Part shown: positions 8,802 to 17,814 of the stretch, in pieces
Position numbering within the stretch: position 1 is the first letter of the stretch
How the letters are laid out: each line of letters begins with the position of its first letter
Source of the DNA: Micromonospora radicis
GTDB lineage: Bacteria; Actinomycetota; Actinomycetes; Mycobacteriales; Micromonosporaceae
Length of the DNA stretch: 64,000 nt
Direction: 5' to 3'
NCBI RefSeq assembly: GCF_003583405.1
Contig: NZ_QXEC01000018.1
Coordinates: forward strand, 58,375 to 122,374
Position numbers and translations under genes: made by a program
The notes under the pieces: generated by a model
What the model was told of the DNA's origin: nothing
Database searches by the model: none
Seen by the model: only the letters and a program-made list of their open reading frames with translations

Positions 8802-10015
8802 CGCGTCCGGTGGCGGAGGGCCCCCTTCCGGAGAGGTTCCGCGAGCTGTGGGACGAGATCGCGCCGATCGGGCGCGACCCGGACAGCGGCGGCTACCTGC
8901 GCTACGCGCTCACCGAGCCGGAACTGCGCCTGCGGGAGTGGTTCCGGGGGCAGGCCGACGACCGCGGCATGCCGGTCACCGAGGACGGCAACGGCAACCT
9001 GTTCGCCTGGTGGGGTGACCCGGACGCCGGCGACGCGGTGCTGACCGGCAGCCACTTCGACTCGGTGCCGCACGGCGGGGCATACGACGGGCCGCTGGGC
9101 ATCGTCAGCGCCTGGCTGGCCGTGGACGAGCTGCGGGCGGCCGGTGTCACGCCGTCCCGGCCGCTTGTCGTCGGCGCGTTCGTGGAGGAGGAGGGGGCCC
9201 GGTTCGGCGTACCGTGCCTGGGTTCTCGGCTGCTCACCGGGCAGATCGCGGTGGACCGGGCGGCCGGGCTGCGCGACGCGGCCGGGGTGAGCTTCGCCGA
9301 GGCGCTGGGCGGGCGGCCGGCGGGCGCCGATCCGGGGTTGCTCGGCCGGTTCGGCGCCTTCGTGGAGCTGCACGTCGAGCAGGGCCGCGCGCTGGTCGAC
9401 CAGGCCGCGCCGGTCGCGGTGGCCAGCGCCATCTGGCCGCACGGCCGTTGGCGCTTCGACTTCACCGGCGAGGGGAACCACGCCGGTACGACCCGGATGG
9501 CCGACCGCCGCGACCCGATGCTCACGTACGCGTTCGCGGTGCTCGCCGCGAACAAGGAGGCGCGGCTGCGCGACGCCCACGCCACCGTGGGTCGGGTGTC
9601 CGTGGAACCGAACGCCACCAACGCGATCCCGTCCCGGGTGACCGGTTGGCTGGACGCCCGCGCCGCCGCGCCGGAGACGTTGGGTGGACTGGTCGAGGCG
9701 GTCCGCGCCAAGGTCGTGGAGCGGGCCCGGCGAGACGGCACCGAGGTGACGTTGACCGAGGAGTCGACGACTGCGCTGGTGGCCTTCGACGGTGGGTTGG
9801 CCGACCGGCTGGCCCGGTTGCTGGCGGCCCCGGTGCTGCCCACCGGTGCGGGGCACGACGCGGGGGTGCTGGCGGCGCACGTACCGACGGCGATGCTCTT
9901 CGTCCGCAACCCGACCGGGGTGTCGCACTCCCCCGCCGAGTCGGCCGACGACGTCGACTGCGCCGCCGGGGTGGCCGCCCTGGCCCGGGTGTTGGAGGAG
10001 TTGGCATGTCGCTGA
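8795..10015 (+). CDS. M20-family amidohydrolase (allantoate/carbamoylase type), probable N-formylglutamate hydrolase of the hut pathway
   Basis: A 406-residue metal-dependent hydrolase of the hydantoinase/carbamoylase branch of M20. Metal ligands are visible in order: GSHFDSVPHGG (His, then bridging Asp in YDGPLG), the EEEGARFG glutamates, ELHVEQG, and GVSHSPAE near the end; GNHAGTTRM is the dimerisation-domain substrate contact. Database names for such genes are usually allantoate amidohydrolase. Here it lies between hutU and hutF and overlaps hutU by seven bases. HutF makes N-formylglutamate, and no HutG-type deformylase is present, so this enzyme probably releases formate from it. The family is firm; the substrate is inferred from position. 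Confidence 0.85.
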   Translation: MLTRPVAEGPLPERFRELWDEIAPIGRDPDSGGYLRYALTEPELRLREWFRGQADDRGMPVTEDGNGNLFAWWGDPDAGDAVLTGSHFDSVPHGGAYDGPLGIVSAWLAVDELRAAGVTPSRPLVVGAFVEEEGARFGVPCLGSRLLTGQIAVDRAAGLRDAAGVSFAEALGGRPAGADPGLLGRFGAFVELHVEQGRALVDQAAPVAVASAIWPHGRWRFDFTGEGNHAGTTRMADRRDPMLTYAFAVLAANKEARLRDAHATVGRVSVEPNATNAIPSRVTGWLDARAAAPETLGGLVEAVRAKVVERARRDGTEVTLTEESTTALVAFDGGLADRLARLLAAPVLPTGAGHDAGVLAAHVPTAMLFVRNPTGVSHSPAESADDVDCAAGVAALARVLEELACR

Positions 10016-10112
10016 GTACGGGGCCGGTGGGCGAACCGGCGCGGGCAGCCGCCCGGCCGGGTCATGATCGGCTGATGGCGCGGATGGTTCAGCTCGACAG
10101 GGTCCGGGTGCG

Positions 10113-11480
10113 ATGACGTCGACCCGCTGGCTCGCCGAGTACGCGTGGCTGCCCGAGCAGGCCGAACCGACGCCCGACGTGCTGATCGAGACGGTCAACG
10201 GCCGGATCACCGGCGTCACGCCACTGGCCCCCGGTGGGCGGCCGGACGCCGGGGTCGACGTACTCGCCGACGCGGTACGGCTGCCCGGGCTGACCCTGCC
10301 CGGCCTGGCCAACGCCCACTCGCACGCCTTCCACCGGGCACTGCGCGGCCGTACCCACGGCGGGCGGGGTGACTTCTGGAGCTGGCGCGACCAGATGTAC
10401 GCCGTCACCGGCCGGCTGGACCCGGACTCCTACCTGGCGCTGGCGCGGGCGGTCTACGCCGAGATGGCGTTGGCCGGGATCACCTGCGTCGGTGAGTTCC
10501 ACTACCTGCACCACGGGCCGGGCGGCACGCCGTACGACGACCCGAACGCGATGAGCGCGGCGCTCGTCGAGGCGGCGGCGCACGCCGGGATCCGGCTCAC
10601 CCTGCTGGACGCCTGCTACCTGACCGCCGCGGTGGACGGCCAGCCCCTGGCCGGCACGCAGCAGCGCTTCGGCGACGGTGACGCGCTGCGCTGGGCCGAG
10701 CGGGTCGAGGCGTTCACCCCCGACGGCGTGCACGCCCGGGTCGGCGCGGCGATCCACTCGGTGCGCGCGGTCCCCGCCGAGCAGCTCGCCACCGTGGCCG
10801 GCTGGGCGGACCGGCGGGACGCACCGCTGCACGTGCACCTGTCGGAGCAACCGGCCGAGAACGACGCCTGCCGGGCGGTGCACGGCCGCACCCCGACCCG
10901 GCTGCTGGCCGACCACGGCGCCCTCGGCCGGGCCACCACGGCGGTCCACGCCACCCACCCGACCAGCGGCGACGTGGCCCTGCTCGGGGAGAGCCGGACC
11001 GGGGTGTGTCTCTGCCCGACCACCGAACGGGATCTCGCCGACGGCATCGGGCCGGCCCGCCGGATGGCCGACGCCGGCATCCCGCTCAGCCTGGGCAGCG
11101 ACAGCCACGCCGTGATCGACCCGTTCGAGGAGGCCCGAGCGGTCGAGCTGGACGAGCGGCTGCGCACCCGCGAGCGGGGCCACTTCGCCCCGGTGGCGCT
11201 GCTCACCGCGGCGAGCAGCGCCGGACACGCCGCGCTGGGCTGGACCGACGCCGGTCGGATCGCGGTCGGTGACCGCGCCGACCTGGTCACGGTGCGGTTG
11301 GACAGCGTACGCACGGCCGGGGTGACCCCGGCGGGTGTCTGGTTCGCGGCCAGCGCCGCCGACGTCGCGCAGGTGGTGGTGGACGGTCGGGTGCTGGTCC
11401 GCGACGGCCACCACCTGACCGTGGACGTACCGCAGGAACTGGCCACGGCGATCGCGGAGGTGACCACCCGCCATGAGTAG
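10113..11480 (+). CDS. hutF: Formimidoylglutamate deiminase
   Basis: Removes ammonia from N-formimidoyl-L-glutamate to give N-formyl-L-glutamate. The 455-residue protein belongs to the amidohydrolase superfamily. Metal and catalytic residues are visible: the HxH pair in ANAHSHAFHRAL, HVHLSEQPAEN in the middle, VHATHPT, and the late aspartate in LGSDSHAVIDPFEEAR. It follows the M20 hydrolase gene after 97 bp and overlaps hutI by eight bases. The ATG at 10113 has only a weak Shine-Dalgarno. With HutI before it and the M20 enzyme after it, it defines the five-step route in which ammonia and formate are released separately. Confidence 0.95.
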   Translation: MTSTRWLAEYAWLPEQAEPTPDVLIETVNGRITGVTPLAPGGRPDAGVDVLADAVRLPGLTLPGLANAHSHAFHRALRGRTHGGRGDFWSWRDQMYAVTGRLDPDSYLALARAVYAEMALAGITCVGEFHYLHHGPGGTPYDDPNAMSAALVEAAAHAGIRLTLLDACYLTAAVDGQPLAGTQQRFGDGDALRWAERVEAFTPDGVHARVGAAIHSVRAVPAEQLATVAGWADRRDAPLHVHLSEQPAENDACRAVHGRTPTRLLADHGALGRATTAVHATHPTSGDVALLGESRTGVCLCPTTERDLADGIGPARRMADAGIPLSLGSDSHAVIDPFEEARAVELDERLRTRERGHFAPVALLTAASSAGHAALGWTDAGRIAVGDRADLVTVRLDSVRTAGVTPAGVWFAASAADVAQVVVDGRVLVRDGHHLTVDVPQELATAIAEVTTRHE

Positions 11481-12672
11481 CCTGCTGCTCGACAACATCG
11501 GTGAGCTGGTCACGAACGTGGCCGACTCGGGTGCGGACGGGCCGCTGGGCATCCGGCGGCGGGCCGCGGTGCTCGTCGAGGACGGCGAGGTGGCCTGGGT
11601 CGGCCCGGCGACCGACGCGCCGGCCGCGGACCGGCGGGTCGACGCCGACGGGGCGGCGGTGCTGCCCGGGTTCGTGGACAGCCACGCTCATCTGGTCTTC
11701 GCCGGGGACCGGGCAGCCGAGTTCGCCGCCCGGATGGCCGGGCAGCCGTACACCGGTGGCGGCATCCGCACCACGGTCCGCGCCACCCGCGCCGCCTCCG
11801 ACGAGGAGCTGCGCACCACCGTGCGCCGGCTGCGCGCCGAGGCGTTGCGGCAGGGCACCACCACGATCGAGATCAAGAGTGGGTACGGCCTCACCGTCGC
11901 CGACGAGGCCCGCTCGCTGCGGATCGCCGCCGAGGTGACCGGGGAGACCACCTTCCTCGGCGCGCACGTGGTGCCGGCCGAGTACGCCGACCGCCCCGAC
12001 GACTACGTCTCGCTGGTCTGCGGACCGATGCTGACCGCCGCCGTGCCCCATGCCCGCTGGATCGACGTGTTCTGCGAACGGGGCGCCTTCGGCGCCGACC
12101 ACGCCCGGGCGATCCTCGCCTGTGGACAGGCCCTGGGGCTCGGGGTACGGCTACACGCCAACCAGCTCGGCCCCGGCCCGGGCGTGCAGCTCGGGGTGGA
12201 GCTGGGGGCGGCCAGTGTGGACCACTGCACCCACCTGACCGACGTCGACGTCGACGCGCTGGCCTCGACCGCCGTCGACACGCCGTCGGGGCCGGAGACG
12301 ACCACCGTGGCCACCCTGCTGCCCGGTGCCGAGTTCTCCACCCGGTCGCCCTATCCGGACGCGCGCCGGCTGCTCGACGCCGGTGTCACCGTGGCGCTGG
12401 CCACCGACTGCAATCCCGGCTCGTCGTACACCTCCTCGATGCCGTTCTGCATCGCGCTCGCCGTACGCGAGATGCGGATGACCCCGGCGGAGGCGGTGTG
12501 GGCGGCGACCGCCGGTGGCGCGCGGGCGCTGCGCCGCGACGACATCGGGGTGCTGCGCCCCGGCGCCCGCGCCGACCTGATCGTCCTCGACGCCCCGTCC
12601 CACCTGCACCTGGCCTACCGGCCCGGGGTACCCCTGATCCGCCGGGTCCTGCACAACGGAGTACCGCAATGA
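11473..12672 (+). CDS. hutI: Imidazolonepropionase
   Basis: Hydrolyses imidazolone-5-propionate to N-formimidoyl-L-glutamate, the third step of histidine degradation. The 399 residues match the family's usual length of about 400. Zinc ligands and active-site pieces are in order: DSHAHLVFAGDR, TTTIEIKSGYGL, FLGAHVVPAEY, RLHANQLG and ATDCNPGSS. The gene begins inside the end of hutF and ends in an ATGA overlap with hutH, so the last three genes of the operon are translated as one coupled unit. It should be a soluble cytoplasmic metalloenzyme. Confidence 0.97.
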   Translation: MSSLLLDNIGELVTNVADSGADGPLGIRRRAAVLVEDGEVAWVGPATDAPAADRRVDADGAAVLPGFVDSHAHLVFAGDRAAEFAARMAGQPYTGGGIRTTVRATRAASDEELRTTVRRLRAEALRQGTTTIEIKSGYGLTVADEARSLRIAAEVTGETTFLGAHVVPAEYADRPDDYVSLVCGPMLTAAVPHARWIDVFCERGAFGADHARAILACGQALGLGVRLHANQLGPGPGVQLGVELGAASVDHCTHLTDVDVDALASTAVDTPSGPETTTVATLLPGAEFSTRSPYPDARRLLDAGVTVALATDCNPGSSYTSSMPFCIALAVREMRMTPAEAVWAATAGGARALRRDDIGVLRPGARADLIVLDAPSHLHLAYRPGVPLIRRVLHNGVPQ

Positions 12673-14204
12673 CCGTGACCATCCAGCCCACCGGGATCTC
12701 CCCCGCCGACGTGCTCGCCGTGGCCCGTGGCGACGCCAAGGTGGTCCTCGCCCCGGCCACCCTCGCCGCCATGGCGACCAGCCGGTCCATCGTGGACGAC
12801 ATCGAGGCCGACGGCCGCCCGGTGTACGGCGTCTCCACCGGGTTCGGGGCGCTGGCCAACACCTTCGTCGCCCCCGAACGCCGGGCCGAGTTGCAGCATG
12901 CGCTGATCCGCTCACACGCCGCCGGCATCGGTGCGCCGATGCCCCGGGAAGTGGTGCGGGCGATGATGCTGCTGCGGGTCCGCTCGCTCGCGCTCGGCCA
13001 CTCCGGGGTACGCCCGCTGGTCGCCGAGGCGCTGGTGGACCTGCTCAACCACGAGGTCACCCCGTGGGTGCCGGAACACGGCTCACTGGGTGCCTCCGGT
13101 GACCTGGCCCCGCTGGCGCACTGCGCGCTGGTGCTACTCGGCGACGGCTGGGTGCTCGGCCCGGACGGTCAGCGACAACCCGCCGCCGACGCGCTGCGCC
13201 GGGCCGGGTTGGCCCCGGTCGAGCTGGCCGCCAAGGAGGGGCTGGCGCTGATCAACGGCACCGACGGCATGCTCGGCATGCTGCTGCTGGCCATCCACGA
13301 CGCGGCACACCTGTTCACCATGGCCGACGTGACCGCCGCGCTGGCCATCGAGGCGATGCTCGGCTCGGACCGGCCGTTCCTGCCGGAGTTGCACGCCATC
13401 CGGCCGCACCCGGGGCAGGGCGTCTCGGCCACCAACATCCACCGCCTGTTGCAGCACTCGGCGGTGATGGACTCGCACCGCGACGACGTGGCGCACGCGG
13501 TGCAGGACGCGTACTCGATGCGGTGCGCCCCGCAGGTGGCCGGCGCGGCCCGGGACACCCTGGACTTCGTGCGTACGGTCGCCGGACGGGAACTGCTGTC
13601 GGTGGTGGACAACCCGGTGGTGCTGCCGGACGGCCGGGTCGAGTCGACCGGTAACTTCCACGGCGCCCCGCTGGGCTTCGCCGCGGACTTCCTGGCCATC
13701 GCCGCCGCCGAGGTGGGCGCGATCGCCGAGCGCCGGGTCGACCGGCTGCTCGACGTGACCCGCTCCCGGGACCTGCCGGCGTTCCTCTCCCCCGACGCCG
13801 GGGTCAACTCCGGGCTGATGATCGCCCAGTACACGGCGGCCGGGATCGTCGCGGAGAACCGTCGGCTGGCCGCGCCCGCCTCGGTGGACTCGCTGCCCAC
13901 CAGCGGCATGCAGGAGGACCACGTCTCGATGGGCTGGGCGGCCACCAAGAAGCTGCGTACGGTGCTGGACAACCTGACCAGCCTGCTCGCGGTGGAGCTG
14001 CTGTCGGCCGTACGCGGACTTCAGCTGCGGGCCCCGCTCACCCCGTCGCCGGCCGGACGGGCAGCCATCGCCGCCCTCGGCGGGGCCATCGGCGAGCCCG
14101 GCCCCGACGTCTTTCTCGCCCCCCTGATCGAGACCGCCCGCGAGGTGGTCGCCACTGCCACCCTCCGCGCCACCGTCGAACAGGAGATCGGTGAACTGAA
14201 CTAG
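12669..14204 (+). CDS. hutH: Histidine ammonia-lyase
   Basis: Deaminates histidine to urocanate, the committing step of the pathway. The 511-residue protein has the Ala-Ser-Gly triad in HGSLGASGDLAPLAH that cyclises into the MIO electrophile, the YGVSTGFGAL tyrosine loop near residue 55, and the late conserved segments STGNFHGAP and QEDHVSMG. I chose ATG 12669 because it overlaps the hutI stop as ATGA; the open frame extends further upstream only inside hutI. It is the last gene of the operon. It converges on rdgB with 49 bp between the stops, where I see no strong terminator hairpin. Confidence 0.97.
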   Translation: MTVTIQPTGISPADVLAVARGDAKVVLAPATLAAMATSRSIVDDIEADGRPVYGVSTGFGALANTFVAPERRAELQHALIRSHAAGIGAPMPREVVRAMMLLRVRSLALGHSGVRPLVAEALVDLLNHEVTPWVPEHGSLGASGDLAPLAHCALVLLGDGWVLGPDGQRQPAADALRRAGLAPVELAAKEGLALINGTDGMLGMLLLAIHDAAHLFTMADVTAALAIEAMLGSDRPFLPELHAIRPHPGQGVSATNIHRLLQHSAVMDSHRDDVAHAVQDAYSMRCAPQVAGAARDTLDFVRTVAGRELLSVVDNPVVLPDGRVESTGNFHGAPLGFAADFLAIAAAEVGAIAERRVDRLLDVTRSRDLPAFLSPDAGVNSGLMIAQYTAAGIVAENRRLAAPASVDSLPTSGMQEDHVSMGWAATKKLRTVLDNLTSLLAVELLSAVRGLQLRAPLTPSPAGRAAIAALGGAIGEPGPDVFLAPLIETAREVVATATLRATVEQEIGELN

Positions 14205-14253
14205 CCGGCTGCCGGCGCGCTGCACGCGTCGGTGGAACAGCTCAGCTGGCCGG

Positions 14254-14859
14254 TCAGAGGACCTTGGCGACCAGGGCGGCCAACTCGCGTAGGGCCTTGC
14301 CGCGGTGGCTGATGACGTCCTTCTCCTGCGGGGTCAGCTCGGCGTTGGTGCGGTCCTGGCCATCGCCCAGGAAGATCGGGTCGTAGCCGAAGCCACCCTC
14401 GCCGCGCGGCGCCCGTAGCACCCGGCCCGCCTGCCGGCCATCCACCAGGTGCTCCTTGCCACCGGGCAGCACCAGCGCCACCGTGCACACGAACGAGGCG
14501 CCCCGGTGCTCATCCGGCACGTCGGCCACCTGGTCCAGCACCAGCTGGAGGTTGGCCTGGTCGTCGCCGTGCCGGCCGGCCCAGCGGGCGCTGAACACCC
14601 CCGGCATCCCGTTGAGCGCGTCCACCGCCAGCCCCGAGTCGTCGGCGATCGTCGGCAGACCGGTACGCCGGCACCCCTCCCGCGCCTTGATCAGCGCGTT
14701 CTCGCCGAAGGTCAGCCCGGTCTCCGGCAACTCCGGGTACGCCTCGACGTCGTCCAGCCCGAGCAGGGCGATCCGGTGCGCGCCGAGGGCGCCGTCCAGG
14801 ATGCGCTGCAACTCGGTGAGCTTCTTACGGTTACGCGTGGCGAGCAGCACCTTGTTCAC
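14254..14859 (-). CDS. rdgB: XTP/dITP diphosphatase (RdgB/HAM1)
   Basis: Hydrolyses non-canonical purine triphosphates (dITP, XTP) to monophosphates, keeping them out of nucleic acids. The 201-residue length is typical. The N-terminal LLATRNRKKLTEL loop binds the triphosphate, and LPTIADDSGLAVDAL, GVFSARWAG and GGFGYDPIF are family signatures. I chose GTG 14857-14859 since GGAAGG lies about nine bases upstream and the protein then starts at the conserved NKVLLATRN strand. It follows rph by a 51-bp gap that contains a copy of a dispersed repeat. Pairing of rph and rdgB is common in bacteria. Confidence 0.95.
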   Translation of the reverse strand: MNKVLLATRNRKKLTELQRILDGALGAHRIALLGLDDVEAYPELPETGLTFGENALIKAREGCRRTGLPTIADDSGLAVDALNGMPGVFSARWAGRHGDDQANLQLVLDQVADVPDEHRGASFVCTVALVLPGGKEHLVDGRQAGRVLRAPRGEGGFGYDPIFLGDGQDRTNAELTPQEKDVISHRGKALRELAALVAKVL

Positions 14860-14874
14860 TGAATCACCTTCCGT

Positions 14875-14913
14875 TCGCGGCTGCGGGGCTCGCAAGCTCG
14901 CTCCTCGCGCTCA
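14875..14913 (-). repeat. Stop-codon-anchored intergenic repeat, copy 1
   Basis: On the minus strand this 39-bp element begins with the TGA stop of rph and runs TGAGCGCGAGGAGCGAGC, then a Gly/Cys-rich tail ending GCAGCCGCGA. A second copy lies at 19286-19329, again starting exactly at a stop codon (clpS) and again followed by a gene of the same operon. The two differ by a 5-bp insertion and three substitutions. It contains CTCGC direct repeats and a GCGAGGAG stretch that could serve as a ribosome-binding site. Confidence 0.8.
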
Positions 14914-15639
14914 CCGGGCCAGCGCCTTGCGCTGGGCGTCGGCCAGGTCCAGACAACCGACGACGGCCAGGTCGAGCAAGGCGTCCAACTGCGCGCGGTC
15001 GAAGACGCCGGCCTCACCGGTGCCCTGCACCTCGACGAAGTCGCCGGTGCCGGTGCAGATCACGTTCATGTCGACCTCGGCGGCCACGTCCTCCTCGTAG
15101 CAGAGGTCCAGGCGCGGCTCGCCGGCGATCACGCCGACGCTGACCGCGGCCACCGACCGGTGCATCACCTTCTCCGGCGTGCCGGACAGGGCCCGGCGCG
15201 CGGCGAGCCAGCTGACCGCGTCGTGCAGCGCCACGTACGCCCCGGTGATCGCCGCGGTCCGGGTGCCGCCGTCGGCCTGCAACACGTCGCAGTCGAGGAC
15301 GATCGAGTTCTCGCCGAGCGCCTTGAGGTCGATCGCCGCCCGCAGGCTCCGGCCGACCAGCCGGGAGATCTCGTGGGTACGCCCGCCGACCCGCCCCTTG
15401 ACGCTCTCCCGGTCCGAGCGGGTGTTGGTGGCCCGGGGCAGCATGGCGTACTCGGCGGTGACCCAGCCCAGCCCGGAGCCACGGCGCCAGCGAGGCACCC
15501 CCTCGGTGACGCTCGCGGTGCAGAGCACCCGGGTCGCACCGAACTCCACCAGCACCGAGCCTTCGGGATGGGTGCTCCAGCCACGGGTCAGGGTCACCGG
15601 TCGGAGTTGGTCGGGCTGCCGCCCGTCAGGTCGCGCCAT
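14911..15639 (-). CDS. rph: Ribonuclease PH
   Basis: A phosphate-dependent 3'-5' exoribonuclease that trims tRNA and other RNA 3' ends; it works as a ring-shaped hexamer. The 242 residues are standard. RPDGRQPDQLRPV at the start is the conserved RxDGRxxxxLRP signature; RSLRAAIDLKALGENSI and DCDVLQADGGTRTAAI carry the phosphate-binding and catalytic aspartates. The gene lies downstream of an MBL-fold gene and upstream of rdgB, all on the minus strand. From memory the order MBL protein, rph, rdgB is also found in mycobacteria. Confidence 0.96.
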   Translation of the reverse strand: MARPDGRQPDQLRPVTLTRGWSTHPEGSVLVEFGATRVLCTASVTEGVPRWRRGSGLGWVTAEYAMLPRATNTRSDRESVKGRVGGRTHEISRLVGRSLRAAIDLKALGENSIVLDCDVLQADGGTRTAAITGAYVALHDAVSWLAARRALSGTPEKVMHRSVAAVSVGVIAGEPRLDLCYEEDVAAEVDMNVICTGTGDFVEVQGTGEAGVFDRAQLDALLDLAVVGCLDLADAQRKALAR

Positions 15640-15824
15640 CCCTGCACCCTATGCGGTGCCCTGATCCGACCGCCTCCGGGTGCCGGTCGTCCCCGCCGGA
15701 CGGCCGTCCGGTCGATGTCGGGTACGCGGAGGAAGCCGGCGACCGCCGCCGGCCAGCCGAACTCCTCGGCCCGGCGGCGGGCCGCCGCTCGCCGGGGCGT
15801 GCGCCGGCACGCCGCCCGGGTGGG

Positions 15825-16571
15825 TCAGATGTCGTAGCTGGCGCCGGGCCGGACGACCTCCAGCGGGCCGGTGTACGCGCCCGCAGCGGAGGCCACCGTG
15901 TGCGCCTCACTGCCCCAGGCGGCCACCAGGTGCGTCAACAGCAACCGACCCACGTTGGCCTTGGCCGCCGCCTCGCCCGCCTCCCGGCCGGTCAGGTGCA
16001 GGTCCGGCGGGTTGTCGACGCCGTCGAGGTAGCTGGCCTCGCAGAGGAAGGCGTCGGCGTTCTGGGCCAGCCGCACCAGCGCCTCGCAGGGGGCGGTGTC
16101 GGAGGAGTAGCAGAGCACCCGTCCGGCGTGCTCCAGCCGGACGCCGTAGGTCTCCACCGGGTGCAGCACCCGGTCGACGGTGACGGTGAACGGACCGATC
16201 GGGAAGGTGCCGGGTTGCAGCGCGTAGAACTGGTAGACGTCCTCGACCGTGCTCTCCTCCTGCCCGTAGGCGGTGGCGAGCCGTTCCGGGGCACCGGCGG
16301 GGGCGTAGACCGGCAACGGCGGGTACGGCCCGTCCGGGGCGTACCGCCGCACCACGACGTACGACGTGGCGTCGAGGATGTGGTCGCAGTGCAGGTGGGT
16401 CAGCAGGATGGCGTCGGGGGCGTGCAGCCCGGCGTAGCGCTGGAGGGTGGACAGCGAGCCCGGGCCGAAGTCGACCAGGAGCCGGAAGTCCTCGGCCTCG
16501 ACCAGATAGGCCGAGCAGGGGGATTCGGGTCCGGGGAAGCTGCCCGCACAGCCCAGGACGGTCAGTCGCAT
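15825..16571 (-). CDS. MBL-fold hydrolase, similar to atypical cAMP phosphodiesterase Rv1339
   Basis: A 248-residue metallo-beta-lactamase-fold protein. The metal-binding motif LTHLHCDHILD is present (HxHxDH), followed by further ligands in VLHPVETYGV, YSSDTAPCEAL and LLTHLVAAW. The sequence lacks the exosite arm of tRNase Z. Its position just upstream of rph and rdgB matches Rv1339 of M. tuberculosis, which has been reported to hydrolyse cAMP; assigning that activity here rests on position and general similarity. The ATG at 16569-16571 opens with the conserved MRLTVLGCAGSFPG. There is no signal peptide. The 185 bp between this gene and rph shows nothing I can support. Confidence 0.85.
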   Translation of the reverse strand: MRLTVLGCAGSFPGPESPCSAYLVEAEDFRLLVDFGPGSLSTLQRYAGLHAPDAILLTHLHCDHILDATSYVVVRRYAPDGPYPPLPVYAPAGAPERLATAYGQEESTVEDVYQFYALQPGTFPIGPFTVTVDRVLHPVETYGVRLEHAGRVLCYSSDTAPCEALVRLAQNADAFLCEASYLDGVDNPPDLHLTGREAGEAAAKANVGRLLLTHLVAAWGSEAHTVASAAGAYTGPLEVVRPGASYDI

Positions 16572-16703
16572 CGAGTCGTCTCGCTGTCACGGTAGGTAGT
16601 GATCTCGCAGGCCACCGCTCCGGCGATGATCATTACCGACGCGTACGCCACGCTGCGCAGCCTACGCCCGCCGATGCAGGGGCAAGAATGATCTGCTGGA
16701 ACT

Positions 16704-16719
16704 TGTCACCAACGTGACA
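16704..16719. promoter_or_regulatory. Inverted repeat upstream of the MBL gene
   Basis: TGTCAC and GTGACA arms (6 bp, perfect) flank CAAC, about 130 bp before the start of the MBL-fold gene on the minus strand. It may be an operator. A motif with the same arms in the opposite order occurs at 30740-30753. It is not the TGTGA/TCACA pattern bound by CRP-type regulators. Confidence 0.35.
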
Positions 16720-16783
16720 CCCGCCCCGGCCGTCCGATCGAGCCCGCGTTGGCTGAGTGGCCAGTCAGCGTAGGCCGACGCGA

Positions 16784-16816
16784 CGAGGGCCACCGGCAAT
16801 ACGCCGGTGGCCCTCG
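16784..16816 (-). terminator. Terminator hairpin after cysM
   Basis: A perfect 14-bp stem (CGAGGGCCACCGGC and its complement) with loop AATAC lies 22 bp beyond the cysM stop. There is no U-tract, as is usual in this kind of genome. It closes the clpS-DUF2017-mec-cysO-cysM transcript. Confidence 0.8.
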
Positions 16817-16838
16817 GATTCGTCGAACAGAACGCCGG

Positions 16839-17804
16839 TCACGCCCAGAGCTGCCCCTCCAGGGCCTCCTCGGCGTCGGCCAGCGTGCCGCCGTACGCCC
16901 CGGTGCTGAGGTACTTCCAGCCGCCGTCGCTGACCACGAACGCCACGTCGGCGCGACGGCCGTCGCGCACCGCCTGATGGGCCACGGCCAGGGCGGCGTG
17001 CAGCACCGCCCCGGTGGAGAAGCCGACGAACAACCCCTCCACCTCCACCAGCTGCCGGGTCCGCAACACCGCGTCCCGGGTGCCGACGGAGAAGCGGCGG
17101 GTCAGCACGGTGGCGTCGTAGAGCTCCGGGACGTACCCCTCGTCGATGTTGCGCAGGCCGTAGACCAGCTCGCCGTACCGCGGCTCGGCCGCGATGATCT
17201 GGATGCCCTCGACCTTCTCCCGCAGGTAACGCCCGGTGCCCATCAGGGTGCCGGTGGTGCCCAGCCCCGCCACGAAGTGCGTGATCGACGGCAGGTCGTG
17301 CAGCAACTCCGGGCCGGTCGTCTCGTAGTGCGCCCGCGCGTTGGCCTCGTTGCCGTACTGGAAGAGCATCACCCAGTCCGGATGCTCGGCCGCGATCTGC
17401 TTCGCGGTGGCGACCGCCTGGTTGGAGCCGCCGGCCGCCGGCGAGAAGATGATCTCCGCGCCGTACATCCGGAGCAGCTGCACCCGCTCGGCGGAGACGT
17501 TCTCCGGCATCACACAGACCAGCCGGTAGCCGCGCAGCTTCGCCACCATGGCCAGAGAGATGCCGGTGTTGCCGCTCGTCGGCTCCAGGATCGTGTCACC
17601 CGGGCGGAGCCGGCCGGCCTCCTCGGCGGCCCGGACCATGAACATCGCGGCCCGGTCCTTGACGCTGCCGGTCGGGTTGCGGTCCTCGAGCTTCGCCCAC
17701 AGCCGCACCGGCGGTGCCCCCTCGGGCACCGTCGGCGACAGTCGGGGCAACCCCACCAGGGGCGTGCCGCCACAGGCGTCCAGCAGGCTGTCGTACCGCG
17801 TCAT
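16839..17804 (-). CDS. cysM: Cysteine synthase using CysO thiocarboxylate
   Basis: A PLP enzyme that makes cysteine from O-phosphoserine and the thiocarboxylate of CysO. At 321 residues it matches mycobacterial CysM. NPTGSVKDRAAMFM contains the PLP lysine, EPTSGNTGISLAMV the substrate-binding loop, and AGLGTTGTLMGTGRYL the phosphate cradle. The ATG at 17802-17804 is ten bases beyond the cysO stop. The long C-terminal tail after VVSDGGWKYLSTGAY agrees with the CysM of actinobacteria, whose tail covers the active site. Neighbouring cysO and mec make the sulfur source clear. Being independent of sulfide, this route is thought to help under oxidative stress. Confidence 0.94.
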   Translation of the reverse strand: MTRYDSLLDACGGTPLVGLPRLSPTVPEGAPPVRLWAKLEDRNPTGSVKDRAAMFMVRAAEEAGRLRPGDTILEPTSGNTGISLAMVAKLRGYRLVCVMPENVSAERVQLLRMYGAEIIFSPAAGGSNQAVATAKQIAAEHPDWVMLFQYGNEANARAHYETTGPELLHDLPSITHFVAGLGTTGTLMGTGRYLREKVEGIQIIAAEPRYGELVYGLRNIDEGYVPELYDATVLTRRFSVGTRDAVLRTRQLVEVEGLFVGFSTGAVLHAALAVAHQAVRDGRRADVAFVVSDGGWKYLSTGAYGGTLADAEEALEGQLWA

Positions 17805-17814
17805 CGCGGCCGCC

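Noticed and set aside
16704..16719. A cAMP-receptor (CRP) site before the possible cAMP phosphodiesterase gene
   Set aside because: The arms are TGTCAC/GTGACA with four bases between, not TGTGA/TCACA with six, so it is listed only as an unassigned inverted repeat.
16572..16838. A tRNA or a missing murI gene in the gap between the MBL gene and cysM
   Set aside because: No cloverleaf and no open frame with coding bias is present; the gap holds an inverted repeat and the cysM terminator only.
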